Part shown: positions 14,494-21,007 of the stretch, piece after piece | Position numbering within the stretch: position 1 is the first letter of the stretch | How the letters are laid out: each line of letters begins with the position of its first letter | Virus record (IMG/VR): IMGVR_UViG_3300010389_000001 | Coordinates: 1-64,000 of that record | Origin: a virus | Strand: one strand, 5' to 3' | Length of the DNA: 64,000 bases | Program-made: the position numbers and the translations under genes | Notes under the pieces: model-generated | Databases searched by the model: none | What the model was told of the DNA's origin: nothing | Seen by the model: the letters and a program-made list of their open reading frames with translations, nothing else

Positions 14494-14694
14494 CTAATGA
14501 TTATTTTTCAAAATCCATTTAATCATCCAAGTCGCGGTAACCAGATGAGGATTCTCTGGATTGTTAATATGAAGGTTTCTTAGAAGCCAGCGAAGATTAG
14601 GATTCGTTAGATTCTTTCTCATTTGGGGAACCGACATTTGATCCAAAACCTTTTGGAGTTCCGCCTTCTGATTGGTCAGATCCTTAACAGACAT
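14494..14694 (-). CDS. Hypothetical small protein (minus strand)
   Basis: 66 residues, helical (VKDLTNQKAELQKVLDQMS, then NPNLRWLLRNLHINNPENP). AGAGGG lies upstream of the ATG at weak spacing. It follows the Bfd-like gene on the same strand and could share its transcript. No family recognised. Confidence 0.55.
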   Translation of the reverse strand: MSVKDLTNQKAELQKVLDQMSVPQMRKNLTNPNLRWLLRNLHINNPENPHLVTATWMIKWILKNNH

Positions 14695-14818
14695 AATCTA
14701 TAGCCCTCTTTGTTAAAAGATTTCTACTGGTTTGTTTTGTTATTTGACTTGCTTTGTTAGATGCCCCTCGCGCGGGGGGCGAGAAGGGGGCGTGTGCGCG
14801 CGGAAGAACGCGTTAGCT

Positions 14819-15028
14819 TTACGGGCTTTTTTCTCTTTTTGAAGCTCCGGGCGGAGTCGGGCTGATCTTCTTTCGGATCCTTAGCTTTTCTTGAATATCT
14901 AACTCACACATCCCACAACATGATCCAGCTCCGGAAGCTTGAGTTATTTCATGAAGATCCTTTGCTCCCCTGTCAATTAAGGCCTCTACTGCTTTGTCTG
15001 TAATTCCTTTGCAGATGCAGAGTATCAT
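14819..15028 (-). CDS. bfd: Bfd-like [2Fe-2S] ferredoxin
   Basis: 69 residues with Cys at 4, 6, 38 and 41 (ILCIC ... SGAGSCCGMC), the same C-x-C-x31-C-x2-C spacing as bacterioferritin-associated ferredoxin. Bfd reduces ferric iron in bacterioferritin to release stored iron; a phage copy could mobilise host iron, or serve as a 2Fe-2S carrier. The C-terminal ~20 residues are a basic, proline-containing extension. Served by a near-consensus sigma70 promoter unlike the conserved promoters. Confidence 0.85.
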   Translation of the reverse strand: MILCICKGITDKAVEALIDRGAKDLHEITQASGAGSCCGMCELDIQEKLRIRKKISPTPPGASKREKSP

Positions 15029-15064
15029 TGCTTTGCCTTTTTGGGGAGTCCCCTTGTTAAGTGT

Positions 15065-15093
15065 ATAATAAATTACCAGATTGATTTTGTCAA
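15065..15093 (-). promoter_or_regulatory. Consensus sigma70 promoter for bfd
   Basis: On the minus strand TTGACA, 17 bp, TATTAT, about 35 bp upstream of the ATG. It lacks the TATCCTAG spacer block, so it is probably read by host RNA polymerase alone. Confidence 0.85.
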
Positions 15094-15338
15094 CTATTTT
15101 TTTTAAAAAGTTATTCCGACCATTGCGAGCCCGATGTAATCTATCTTTCTTTGATCTTCTGCCCGGTTATTTGCGGGGCAAAAAAAGTTGTAAAAAAATT
15201 CTTTTGTCTTTTTAATCATTTTCTTTTCGCCTTTCTAATCTTTATTTATTTTGGCTGCGGCTAGCCGCCGGTTGCCCCTGGGGTTTTTATAACCCGTTTT
15301 CCTCATGGCCGCCCCATTTTTTTGGAGCCAACCCTATG
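15094..15338. other. Gene-free pyrimidine-rich stretch
   Basis: T- and C-rich on the plus strand with a small GGTTGCCCC / GGGG inverted segment near 15270-15300. No gene or repeat copy until the word at 15339. Confidence 0.5.
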
Positions 15339-15354
15339 GGGCAAAATATTAACA
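15339..15354 (+). repeat. 16-bp word
   Basis: Forward copy (TTAACA variant) ending 7 bp before the -35 at 15362. Confidence 0.85.
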
Positions 15355-15361
15355 GAAAAAA

Positions 15362-15390
15362 TTGATCTCTTATCCTAGTCGGGTTATATA
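15362..15390 (+). promoter_or_regulatory. Conserved promoter, copy 12
   Basis: TTGATC, 17-bp spacer, TATATA. Drives 15410. Confidence 0.86.
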
Positions 15391-15409
15391 GAGGTGCAGG
15401 GAGGTTGGA

Positions 15410-15736
15410 ATGGGACTTGACCAATACGCTTTTGCTGTGAAGGACGATGAGCGGATCGAGATTATGTACTGGAGGAAGCATGCCAACCTCGAAGGTTGGA
15501 TGGCTGATCTTTATAAGCAACGCGGTGGAAAGGGGCAGTTTAACTGCGTTGACTTGAAGCTCTTTGAAGATGATATTCTTCGATTGAGAAAAGAGCATCG
15601 TGAGCTTCGCAAGGCTTCCGGGTTCTTTTGGGGTGAATCAAGTCTGGCAAAGGTGGAAAATACTCACGAGTTTATTCAGAAGGCTTTGCAATATCAGAGC
15701 GAAGGCTATGATATTATCTACACCTCCTGGTGGTAG
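15410..15736 (+). CDS. Conserved phage protein (MGLDQYA family)
   Basis: 108 residues starting MGLDQYAFAV, with a strand-helix MYWRKHANLEGWMADLYKQR and FNCVDLKLFEDD. This is a very widespread phage protein, sometimes labelled phosphoglycerate kinase in databases, a name I do not believe is supported. Function unknown. AGGGAGG precedes the ATG. Confidence 0.8.
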   Translation: MGLDQYAFAVKDDERIEIMYWRKHANLEGWMADLYKQRGGKGQFNCVDLKLFEDDILRLRKEHRELRKASGFFWGESSLAKVENTHEFIQKALQYQSEGYDIIYTSWW

Positions 15737-15739
15737 GGA

Positions 15740-15935
15740 TTGTTAGCAATAAAGCTAGCTACTTTATTGCGGCATAATGGGCGAGAGTTACTCCGGGGTT
15801 CGACTCCCCGGTCGTCAAGAGACGGAATTTGGCCAGTAACCACTCGGTTTCTAAATAAGCGTTGTGGCTAATGCTTATTTAGAGGCGAAGGGAAAGGCGG
15901 GTTATGAAGCCACTTGTAACCCGCCCGACCCTGAC
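15740..15935 (+). ncRNA. Candidate structured RNA with tRNA T-arm-like hairpin
   Basis: Consecutive hairpins: GCAATAAAG/CTTTATTGC; CGGGG-TTCGACT-CCCCG (a perfect tRNA T-arm, but no matching acceptor or anticodon arms); CTAAATAAGC/GCTTATTTAG; and GGCGGGTTA/TAACCCGCC. No ORF. It is read through from 15410 and ends before the next repeat word. Identity unknown. Confidence 0.55.
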
Positions 15936-15944
15936 CCAGCCGCT

Positions 15945-15960
15945 GGGCAATCTATTTACC
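15945..15960 (+). repeat. 16-bp word
   Basis: Forward copy ending 7 bp before the -35 at 15968. Confidence 0.87.
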
Positions 15961-15967
15961 GAAATTA

Positions 15968-15996
15968 TTGCTCTCTTATCCTAGTTCGGTTATAGG
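15968..15996 (+). promoter_or_regulatory. Conserved promoter, copy 13
   Basis: TTGCTC, 17-bp spacer with TATCCTAGTTCGG, TATAGG. Drives 16016-16700. Confidence 0.86.
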
Positions 15997-16015
15997 GTAG
16001 TGTGGGAGGTGATCG

Positions 16016-16222
16016 ATGGAATGGACGGCTACTTCAATTCTCTCCGGGGTCGAGCGGACCTTGGTTGTCCCTGGCTTGACCGAGGACGCCGTAACCCGTT
16101 GGCAGGCCGGTGAGCTAATCCAGAATGCTATGCCGGATATTGATCCGGAGTGGCGCGAGTTTGTTATGACCGGGATTACTCCCGATGAATGGACCAATCT
16201 TATTGGCGAGGGAGGTGAGTGA
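16016..16222 (+). CDS. Hypothetical small acidic protein
   Basis: 68 residues; a Trp-containing C-terminal half (DPEWREFVMTGITPDEWTNL) and an acidic end. GGGAGG precedes the ATG. First gene of a three-gene operon; its stop overlaps the next start (TGATG). Confidence 0.62.
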   Translation: MEWTATSILSGVERTLVVPGLTEDAVTRWQAGELIQNAMPDIDPEWREFVMTGITPDEWTNLIGEGGE

Positions 16223-16431
16223 TGGCCTTTGGAATTCGTCGCCGCAGTCGGAACAGTGATGCTTACGAAGTTTGTATCACCAATATGTATGGAATGGTTC
16301 GACTAGAAGATTTCTGGTCGCCATATAAGGGTGCTACAAAAGAAGAGTGTGAAGAGTATATCGAGCGGATTAAAGCCGCATCAAAAGAGATTGAGAAAGA
16401 TATTCTCGGAAGGAGAAGGAGAGGTGAGTGA
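16222..16431 (+). CDS. Hypothetical basic protein
   Basis: 69 residues (begins AFGIRRRSRNSD) with strands then a long helix (KEECEEYIERIKAASKEIEK) and an Arg-rich tail. Start overlaps the preceding stop. A nucleic-acid-binding helix is plausible; no family recognised. Confidence 0.6.
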   Translation: MAFGIRRRSRNSDAYEVCITNMYGMVRLEDFWSPYKGATKEECEEYIERIKAASKEIEKDILGRRRRGE

Positions 16432-16700
16432 TGGAAGGTAATGCTGATAATGAGCGTCCCTTGTGGAGCCCTTCTCCGCGTCAATCTCCGCCATCATATG
16501 GAGAGGTTCCTCTTCAATTGCTTCGCTGGGGATTGGGGCGCGGAGAGTTTACTAGCCGTCAAGCTTCAGAGGGACTTAATGTTGCTTATCGTGTCGCGGT
16601 TAGAGGGGTAAATAAACTCGCCGATCTTGGATTGGCTGTTGACGTTGGAAAGGATCGGCAAGCCACGCTGTGGACCGTTTCTGTTTCCTGGTCTGATTAA
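16431..16700 (+). CDS. Winged-helix-like protein
   Basis: 89 residues. After a proline-rich N-terminus (SPSPRQSPPSYG) the segment WGLGRGEFTSRQASEGLNVA, followed by AVRGVNKLADLGLAVDVG, reads as helix, helix-turn-helix and wing, as in small MarR/DprA-type DNA-binding domains. Possibly a regulator of the nearby repeats or promoters. The ATG overlaps the previous stop (TGATG). Confidence 0.55.
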   Translation: MEGNADNERPLWSPSPRQSPPSYGEVPLQLLRWGLGRGEFTSRQASEGLNVAYRVAVRGVNKLADLGLAVDVGKDRQATLWTVSVSWSD

Positions 16701-16740
16701 CTAATTCCTCCGGGGTAAGATCTTGGCATCTACCCCGCCG

Positions 16741-16814
16741 GGGCAAACTATTTACAAAGCCCCGGGGCAAAACATTTACAAAACAAAATATTTACATTGT
16801 AAATGTTTTGCCCC
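16741..16814. repeat. 16-bp word cluster O
   Basis: Forward 16741-16756 and 16765-16780, partial forward near 16783, reverse 16799-16814. Confidence 0.87.
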
Positions 16815-16860
16815 GGCCTTGTTACTTCGCGAAGTAACAAGGCCTTTGAGGCTTTTTATT
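16815..16860. terminator. Bidirectional terminator, 30-bp palindrome
   Basis: Perfect palindrome 16815-16844 (half-site GGCCTTGTTACTTCG), followed by a T-rich run. It lies between convergent genes, so it can serve both strands. Confidence 0.8.
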
Positions 16861-17140
16861 CCGCCCTCACAACCTCCCCTGTAAACATCCCATAGACAAC
16901 CTCTAGGAGATTTTCTTTCCCAAGGTCTTCGGGGTTTACATAATTCCCCCATGGCACAGGAGACGTGGTGTAAGTGCCATTCCACTCGCCACCTAGAATC
17001 ATGACAGTTTCCTCATGAGACTTGGGGACAGTTACCATAGTGTCTCCCCTCTTATATGAGACTCCAACACGGGTCAGTTGCATAGCAGACTTCTCAAAGC
17101 CAAGCTTCCGCATCCGGGCAAAAAAGCTACGTCGGGTCAT
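16856..17140 (-). CDS. Hypothetical protein (minus strand, own promoter)
   Basis: 94 residues: a basic N-terminal helix (RRSFFARMRKLGFEKSAM), then a beta-rich part and an acidic C-terminus. AGGAGG precedes the ATG and a minus-strand copy of the conserved promoter lies upstream, so expression is well supported. Function unknown. Confidence 0.72.
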   Translation of the reverse strand: MTRRSFFARMRKLGFEKSAMQLTRVGVSYKRGDTMVTVPKSHEETVMILGGEWNGTYTTSPVPWGNYVNPEDLGKENLLEVVYGMFTGEVVRAE

Positions 17141-17159
17141 GGGCTACCTCCTACGCCTC

Positions 17160-17187
17160 TACATAACCCGACTAGGATAAGAGGCAA
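17160..17187 (-). promoter_or_regulatory. Conserved promoter, copy 14 (minus)
   Basis: Minus-strand TTGCCT, 16-bp spacer with TATCCTAGTCGGG, TATGTA. Drives the 16856 gene. Confidence 0.83.
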
Positions 17188-17208
17188 ATAATTTGGGGCG
17201 GGGCCTCC

Positions 17209-17249
17209 GGGCAAACTATTTACATAATCCCAGGGGCAAACTGTTTACC
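17209..17249. repeat. 16-bp word cluster P
   Basis: Forward 17209-17224 and 17234-17249; the second ends 7 bp before the -35 at 17257. They lie between divergent promoters. Confidence 0.88.
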
Positions 17250-17256
17250 GAAATTA

Positions 17257-17285
17257 TTGACCTCTTATCCTAGTTCGGTTATATG
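17257..17285 (+). promoter_or_regulatory. Conserved promoter, copy 15
   Basis: TTGACC, 17-bp spacer, TATATG. First of two promoters before paralogue B. Confidence 0.86.
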
Positions 17286-17325
17286 GTAGTGTGAGGAGGG
17301 GGAGGCAGAAAAAAGCGAAAAACGC

Positions 17326-17354
17326 TTGACCCCTCATCGCCAGCCTGTTAATCC
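17326..17354 (+). promoter_or_regulatory. Second promoter of paralogue B
   Basis: TTGACC, 17 bp, TAATCC; no conserved spacer block. It lies between promoter copy 15 and the ATG at 17372. Confidence 0.5.
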
Positions 17355-17371
17355 ACCGTAGGAGGTATCCG

Positions 17372-17803
17372 ATGGCTAACATCTTCAGCAACGACAGCAA
17401 CGAGAGCCCGCTCACCGTTATCCGCCAGACCATGAGCGTTTCGCTCGACGACGGGGGAACCCCGGTTGTCAGCTTTGCCACGAACCGTGGCAAGGGTTCG
17501 GGCGCCCAGACCATGCCGGTCGACCAGTTTGATGCCTATGTGGCTACTCTGGAGGGTTACGTCGCTGATGGCATTCCAGAGGGAACGCCAGAGGAAAACC
17601 TGACTGCTGCGGAGTCTGTGACCCGCACTATCAAGCTGGATGACGGGGTTATCTCGTTCCGTGTCCGGTCTGGTAAGGGCGCGAAGCCCGCGAAGATTCC
17701 TTCCGAGGACTTCGCGGAGACTGTCAAGCTGCTTCGCTCGACTGTTGCGGCCGTTCAGTCTGCGGGGGAGGGCCTTACCTCTTCCGATGACAGCGACGAG
17801 TAA
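17372..17803 (+). CDS. Repeat-domain protein, paralogue B
   Basis: 143 residues, closely similar to 11382 and 34141. Same two-fold layout: VSFATNRGKGSGAQ near residue 35 and ISFRVRSGKGAKPAK near residue 94, each followed by an acidic helix, with an acidic Ser-rich tail. AGGAGG precedes the ATG; two promoters in series suggest high or dual-phase expression. Ends at the covarying hairpin plus a strong terminator. Confidence 0.74.
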   Translation: MANIFSNDSNESPLTVIRQTMSVSLDDGGTPVVSFATNRGKGSGAQTMPVDQFDAYVATLEGYVADGIPEGTPEENLTAAESVTRTIKLDDGVISFRVRSGKGAKPAKIPSEDFAETVKLLRSTVAAVQSAGEGLTSSDDSDE

Positions 17804-17820
17804 ACGCTCGCACACCCGCT

Positions 17821-17842
17821 GGCACACCGGGTAAAGTGTGCC
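17821..17842 (+). other. Conserved hairpin after paralogue B
   Basis: GGCACAC-CGGGTAAA-GTGTGCC. The enclosing 29 bases (17815-17843) recur identically at 30506-30534; a stem-compensated relative is at 11797. Confidence 0.75.
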
Positions 17843-17856
17843 ACGTTTTATTAACC

Positions 17857-17890
17857 GGGGGAGCGCGACTTTTCGCGCTCCCCCTTTTTT
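17857..17890 (+). terminator. Rho-independent terminator
   Basis: GGGGGAGCGCGA-CTTT-TCGCGCTCCCCC then six T. Confidence 0.92.
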
Positions 17891-17909
17891 GTGTCCGCGC
17901 GCCAGTTTA

Positions 17910-18154
17910 TGTAAACATTTTGTTTCCCCTTATCTAAGGGTCGACCACATGCGCCCGCGCAAAATATTTACAAAACTTGGGGCAAAATGTTTACAAAGGC
18001 TAAATGAAAATGATTTTCAATTAGATTACTATGTAATATAGAATAAAATGAATTTTTATATTATATATACTATGTAATAGTAATATTTCAGGGGCCTAAG
18101 AATTTTTCTGGTTAGCCCTTTAGTCCGCATCATTCTCAGGGCAATCTGTTTACA
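17910..18154. other. Gene-free stretch with repeat words and an AT island
   Basis: Word copies at 17910 (reverse variant), about 17957, 17979 and 18139 (forward). Between 18003 and 18090 lies an AT-rich island with the direct repeat ACTATGTAATA twice and the hairpin GAAAATGATTTTC. No gene. Confidence 0.7.
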
Positions 18155-18205
18155 CAAAGTTCTGATCCACCCTGTAAAGAGATTGTGAAGGCAGCCAGGA
18201 ATTTC

Positions 18206-18233
18206 TTGCACCATATCCCGGCTCGGTTATATG
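18206..18233 (+). promoter_or_regulatory. Conserved promoter, copy 16 (TTGCAC type)
   Basis: TTGCAC, 16-bp spacer CATATCCCGGCTCGGT, TATATG: first of the second promoter subtype, which dominates from here on. Drives 18294. Confidence 0.86.
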
Positions 18234-18293
18234 TAGGCGAGGGTAGCGAAGCACGCCAAACCCTCGCAACATAGAAAGAAGGGATAAGACGTT

Positions 18294-18746
18294 ATGTCCA
18301 AGACTCCTAGTGACCTCTCTCCAGTTGAAGCTATGGCCCTTGCTCAAGCTATCCGTATCTCGGATTGCAATGATGTTTCTGCTTTGCCGGAACAGACCTC
18401 TCAACCCGTGGACTTTACTGTCCATGTAAAGGGGAATGTTACGCGCGGCGTAGGCACTCCCAGGCGGGGCACTAACCGCGCACGTACGAGCGCAAGCATG
18501 ATCATGCTACTTGTGTCCTCTGGCGTTACTCGCAACCACTCTCCACGTCAGATTATCGAGAAGTGGTCAGAGATTGGCACGCTTGATAAGGATGGTTTCA
18601 GCCTTCTCTATGAGTCTCTTTCCGATGAAGAGAGGGCGCTTTATGATGAGTGCATCTCTCTTTTTGAACAAGAGATTGTTGGAAAGCTGCCTCTTATCCC
18701 TGTAAAGGGTGGAGTAAAGTTTAAGGGTAACATTACAAAAGAATAA
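18294..18746 (+). CDS. Hypothetical phage protein
   Basis: 150 residues. A strand segment (VDFTVHVKGNVTRGVG) is followed by basic TPRRGTNRARTSASMIMLLVSS and a helical C-terminus, then a last strand (GGVKFKGNITKE). The layout resembles a small conserved phage protein of unknown role that pairs a beta element with a helical middle. Leader of about 60 nt with AAGAAGG upstream. Ends at a strong terminator. Confidence 0.62.
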   Translation: MSKTPSDLSPVEAMALAQAIRISDCNDVSALPEQTSQPVDFTVHVKGNVTRGVGTPRRGTNRARTSASMIMLLVSSGVTRNHSPRQIIEKWSEIGTLDKDGFSLLYESLSDEERALYDECISLFEQEIVGKLPLIPVKGGVKFKGNITKE

Positions 18747-18752
18747 GGTTAT

Positions 18753-18775
18753 GGCGCCCCGTTTGGGGCGCCTTT
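18753..18775 (+). terminator. Rho-independent terminator
   Basis: GGCGCCCC-GTTT-GGGGCGCC then TTT. Confidence 0.8.
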
Positions 18776-18794
18776 AACCGGCTCTTAAACTTTA

Positions 18795-18822
18795 TTGCAT
18801 CATATCCAGGCTCGGTTATAGG
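18795..18822 (+). promoter_or_regulatory. Conserved promoter, copy 17
   Basis: TTGCAT, 16-bp spacer CATATCCAGGCTCGGT, TATAGG. Drives the GP88-type gene. Confidence 0.86.
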
Positions 18823-18841
18823 TAAGTGTAGGGAGGTTACC

Positions 18842-19480
18842 ATGAACTTGACGGAAGCAAAGCTGATTACTGGCCATAAGTCTGGACTCGGAAAGCCCAG
18901 TAAGATGCCCGGTTTCTCTACTGCTATCTCTCCAAAGTCTTGCAAGGTTGGCTCCAAGCTTGCCAAGGTTGAGGGGTCTGTTTGCTCTAAGTGTTACGCT
19001 TTCAAGGGAAACTATACCTTCCCTGGTGTTGTGGCCGCTCATAAGGCGCGAGAGGCCGCGCTCTCTCATCCCCAATGGGTTGAGGCTATGACCCTGCTTA
19101 TCGGTCATTACACCGATGAGTCTGATCCTTACTTCCGGATTCATGATTCCGGAGACTTGCAGGATGAAAACCACCTTATGTTGTGGGTTCAGGTTGCCCG
19201 TAACTTGCCTTGGGTTAACTTCTGGATGCCCACTAAGGAAAGCAGCCTAGTAAAGCAGGTTATGTCAAAGGTTTCTGACTGGCCAGAAAACCTGACTATC
19301 CGCATCTCTGCCCCGATGATTGGGAAGTCTCCTCCGGCTTCTATGGCGGGCTACCTTACCTCGACTGTTCAGGCAGAGGAAGGCGAAGAGTGCCGCGCTT
19401 ACACCCGAGATAACAAGTGCGGTCCCTGCCGCGCCTGTTGGGATAAGCGGGTGCAAAACATCGATTACCATGTGCAGTGA
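18842..19480 (+). CDS. GP88-family phage protein
   Basis: 212 residues matching the 'gene product 88' family of mycobacteriophages and other phages: N-terminal TGHKSGLGKPSKMPG, SVCSKCYAFKGNY with a CxxC, FRIHDSGDLQ, WMPTKESSLVKQV, and a C-terminal Cys cluster (RDNKCGPCRACWDKR). At least six conserved Cys suggest a metal or Fe-S site. Function is not established. AGGGAGG precedes the ATG. The next gene follows 12 bp later. Confidence 0.85.
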   Translation: MNLTEAKLITGHKSGLGKPSKMPGFSTAISPKSCKVGSKLAKVEGSVCSKCYAFKGNYTFPGVVAAHKAREAALSHPQWVEAMTLLIGHYTDESDPYFRIHDSGDLQDENHLMLWVQVARNLPWVNFWMPTKESSLVKQVMSKVSDWPENLTIRISAPMIGKSPPASMAGYLTSTVQAEEGEECRAYTRDNKCGPCRACWDKRVQNIDYHVQ

Positions 19481-19492
19481 TTGGAGGTAACA

Positions 19493-19807
19493 ATGGAATA
19501 TAAGACGCATAATAACGCGCAGATTAACCCCACTGGCACCCACTTGCAGGGTTATCTAAATGCTGGATATAACGAACTAGTAAGGGCCTTTGGGTACCCG
19601 CAAGGTTCAGATGGTTATAAAGTCGATGCAGAGTGGACTATTAAGTTTTCCAGCGGGGAAGTAGCTACTGTTTATAACTGGAAGAATGGCATTAACTATT
19701 GCGGTGCCTCTGGCCTTCATGCGAGCCAGATCACACACTGGCATATTGGCGGGTTTAGCGAAGAGGTTGTCGACCTTGTAAAGTCGGCCCTCGGCCAGGA
19801 TCAATAA
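19493..19807 (+). CDS. Hypothetical protein
   Basis: 104 residues; Tyr/Asn-rich N-terminus then alternating strands (AEWTIKFSSGEVATVYNW) and THWHIGGFSEEV near the end. GGAGG precedes ATG 19493. Co-transcribed with the GP88-like gene. This looks like a conserved phage small protein that folds as an alpha/beta unit; function unknown. Confidence 0.65.
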   Translation: MEYKTHNNAQINPTGTHLQGYLNAGYNELVRAFGYPQGSDGYKVDAEWTIKFSSGEVATVYNWKNGINYCGASGLHASQITHWHIGGFSEEVVDLVKSALGQDQ

Positions 19808-19809
19808 AA

Positions 19810-19825
19810 AGTAAATAGTTTGCCC
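19810..19825 (-). repeat. 16-bp word supplying a Shine-Dalgarno sequence
   Basis: Reverse copy whose flank CCCGGAGG serves as ribosome binding site for 19836. Confidence 0.82.
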
Positions 19826-19835
19826 GGAGGCCACA

Positions 19836-20033
19836 ATGTCTTATACCGCTATCGTTGCTCGCGGAGATAATTCTTCTTTTTTTGAGTCTTTTCAATTTGA
19901 AAGCTCGCATGATAGGGGCGAGGCTTTCAGCCATGCACGCCTATTGGTAGAGGTGAGGGGAAGTCTGAATGACAACCTAAAGCTTGTAGCCATTGTTCCG
20001 GGCCGACATGAAGCTTGGTCTAATCTAAAGTAA
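19836..20033 (+). CDS. Hypothetical small protein
   Basis: 65 residues: strand (SYTAIVARGD), helix (RGEAFSHARLLVEV) and strand (NLKLVAIVPGRHE), a compact alpha/beta unit. GGAGG precedes the ATG. Third gene in the 18842 operon. No family recognised. Confidence 0.62.
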   Translation: MSYTAIVARGDNSSFFESFQFESSHDRGEAFSHARLLVEVRGSLNDNLKLVAIVPGRHEAWSNLK

Positions 20034-20056
20034 TTTAGATAACCAAAAATATAACG

Positions 20057-20130
20057 AGCCATTACATGCTTCGGAGGCATTCCAAACCCTCCCGTCACTC
20101 CGAAGCATGTAATGGCTTTTGCTTTTTATT
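20057..20130 (+). terminator. Terminator with a 20-bp stem
   Basis: AGCCATTACATGCTTCGGAG and its exact complement around a 21-nt loop, then TTTTGCTTTTTATT. Confidence 0.92.
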
Positions 20131-20145
20131 GTAAATATTTTGCCC
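20130..20145 (-). repeat. 16-bp word, reverse copy
   Basis: Between the terminator and the hsp20 promoter. Confidence 0.85.
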
Positions 20146-20146
20146 G

Positions 20147-20172
20147 AAGAACTTTTTTTAAAAAAAGTTCTT
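20147..20172. repeat. 26-bp palindrome touching the hsp20 -35 box
   Basis: AAGAACTTTTTTT and its reverse complement abut; the right end overlaps the TTGACT at 20171. Confidence 0.75.
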
Positions 20173-20198
20173 GACTTTTATTTATTCGTTCTTATTTA
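20171..20198 (+). promoter_or_regulatory. hsp20 promoter
   Basis: TTGACT, 16 bp, TATTTA; no conserved spacer block. Leader of about 70 nt before the ATG. Confidence 0.6.
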
Positions 20199-20272
20199 CC
20201 CTATTGGCGAGTCAAAATGACCGTCATAAACTCCGCACCTATACAGGGCGGAAGATCAAATAGGAGAAAAAA

Positions 20273-20743
20273 ATGAGATACAAGAAAAGAGCTTTATTTG
20301 AGCCGAGCAAAGCAGAAATTATTACGCCGTTTGACACGCTTATAAATCAAGTAATGAATGATGCTTTTCCGCAATTTAATAAATCATTTGGGGATGACTT
20401 CTTTGCCAAGGGAGCTTATCCGAAAGTAAATGTCTTGGATAAGAAAGATGCCGTGGTTATTGAGGCCGCTGTTCCCGGATTATCCGGAGATGATATTGAT
20501 TTAGAGTTAAAGGAAGATCTGCTCACAATCCGAGGAAAATCAAACCAAGCTGGCCATGGAGATGACGAGTTTGTGAGAAGAGAGATAAAAAGATCTTCTT
20601 TTCAAAGATCTTTTTCTCTCGGCCAAAATTTGGATTCGACAAAAATCTCGGCTTCTTGTTCTAATGGAATTCTAACCATCAGGATTTCAAAGATAGCCGA
20701 GGACAAGCGGCCCGAGGAAGCAAGAAAAATAAAAATTAAATAG
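20273..20743 (+). CDS. hsp20: Small heat-shock protein, Hsp20 family
   Basis: 156 residues. The alpha-crystallin domain spans about residues 48-140: YPKVNVLDKKDAVVIEAAVP, then GLSGDDIDLELKEDLLTIRG, then FQRSFSLGQNLDSTKISASC and NGILTIRISK, with the typical conserved GIL and final I-x-I/K-x-K. The N-terminal arm is short. An ATP-independent holdase that protects unfolding proteins; also found in cyanophages and other large phages, probably supporting virion assembly or stress tolerance during infection. AGGAG precedes the ATG. Confidence 0.92.
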   Translation: MRYKKRALFEPSKAEIITPFDTLINQVMNDAFPQFNKSFGDDFFAKGAYPKVNVLDKKDAVVIEAAVPGLSGDDIDLELKEDLLTIRGKSNQAGHGDDEFVRREIKRSSFQRSFSLGQNLDSTKISASCSNGILTIRISKIAEDKRPEEARKIKIK

Positions 20744-20823
20744 CGTCCTTGGTATAATAGTTGAGGGAGCGATAATTCCGCTCGAATAACTAAGAACGAT
20801 TATTAAAATTCATAGGAGATAAT

Positions 20824-21003
20824 ATGAATCAGGTTCAGGAAAAATGGGAAGAGCTTAAGACTCTTGTTGCTTCTTTGGAGGCGGACGTTGAGAAGAATGC
20901 TGCTGGTAACGCTGCTGCCGGTCGACGCGCCCGCAAGGGTCTAAGAGAGCTAAAGACTCAGGCTGCAGATTTAGTTAAGCTAACTCTCGGCAAGGAGGCT
21001 TGA
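20824..21003 (+). CDS. Histone H1-like (Hc1-type) protein
   Basis: 59 residues: KWEELKTLVASLEADVEKNA, then AAGRRARKGLRELKTQAADL, matching the Hc1/bacterial histone-H1-like pattern of an acidic helix followed by G-x-R-x-RK-x-L-x-ELK. This family compacts DNA in chlamydiae and occurs in other bacteria and phages. The Lys/Ala-rich tail of longer Hc1 proteins is absent. AGGAG precedes the ATG; it lies 4 bp before the next gene. Confidence 0.75.
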   Translation: MNQVQEKWEELKTLVASLEADVEKNAAGNAAAGRRARKGLRELKTQAADLVKLTLGKEA

Positions 21004-21007
21004 TCCA

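Noticed and set aside
15410-15736. Annotation as phosphoglycerate kinase
   Set aside because: A 108-residue protein lacks every phosphoglycerate kinase motif; the label seems to be a propagated error.
15793-15826. T-arm as evidence of a tRNA gene
   Set aside because: Only the T-arm is present; no acceptor partner upstream.
5137-18154. Repeat words considered as a CRISPR array
   Set aside because: Copies are 16 bp, in both orientations, separated by genes and irregular spacers, with no cas genes.
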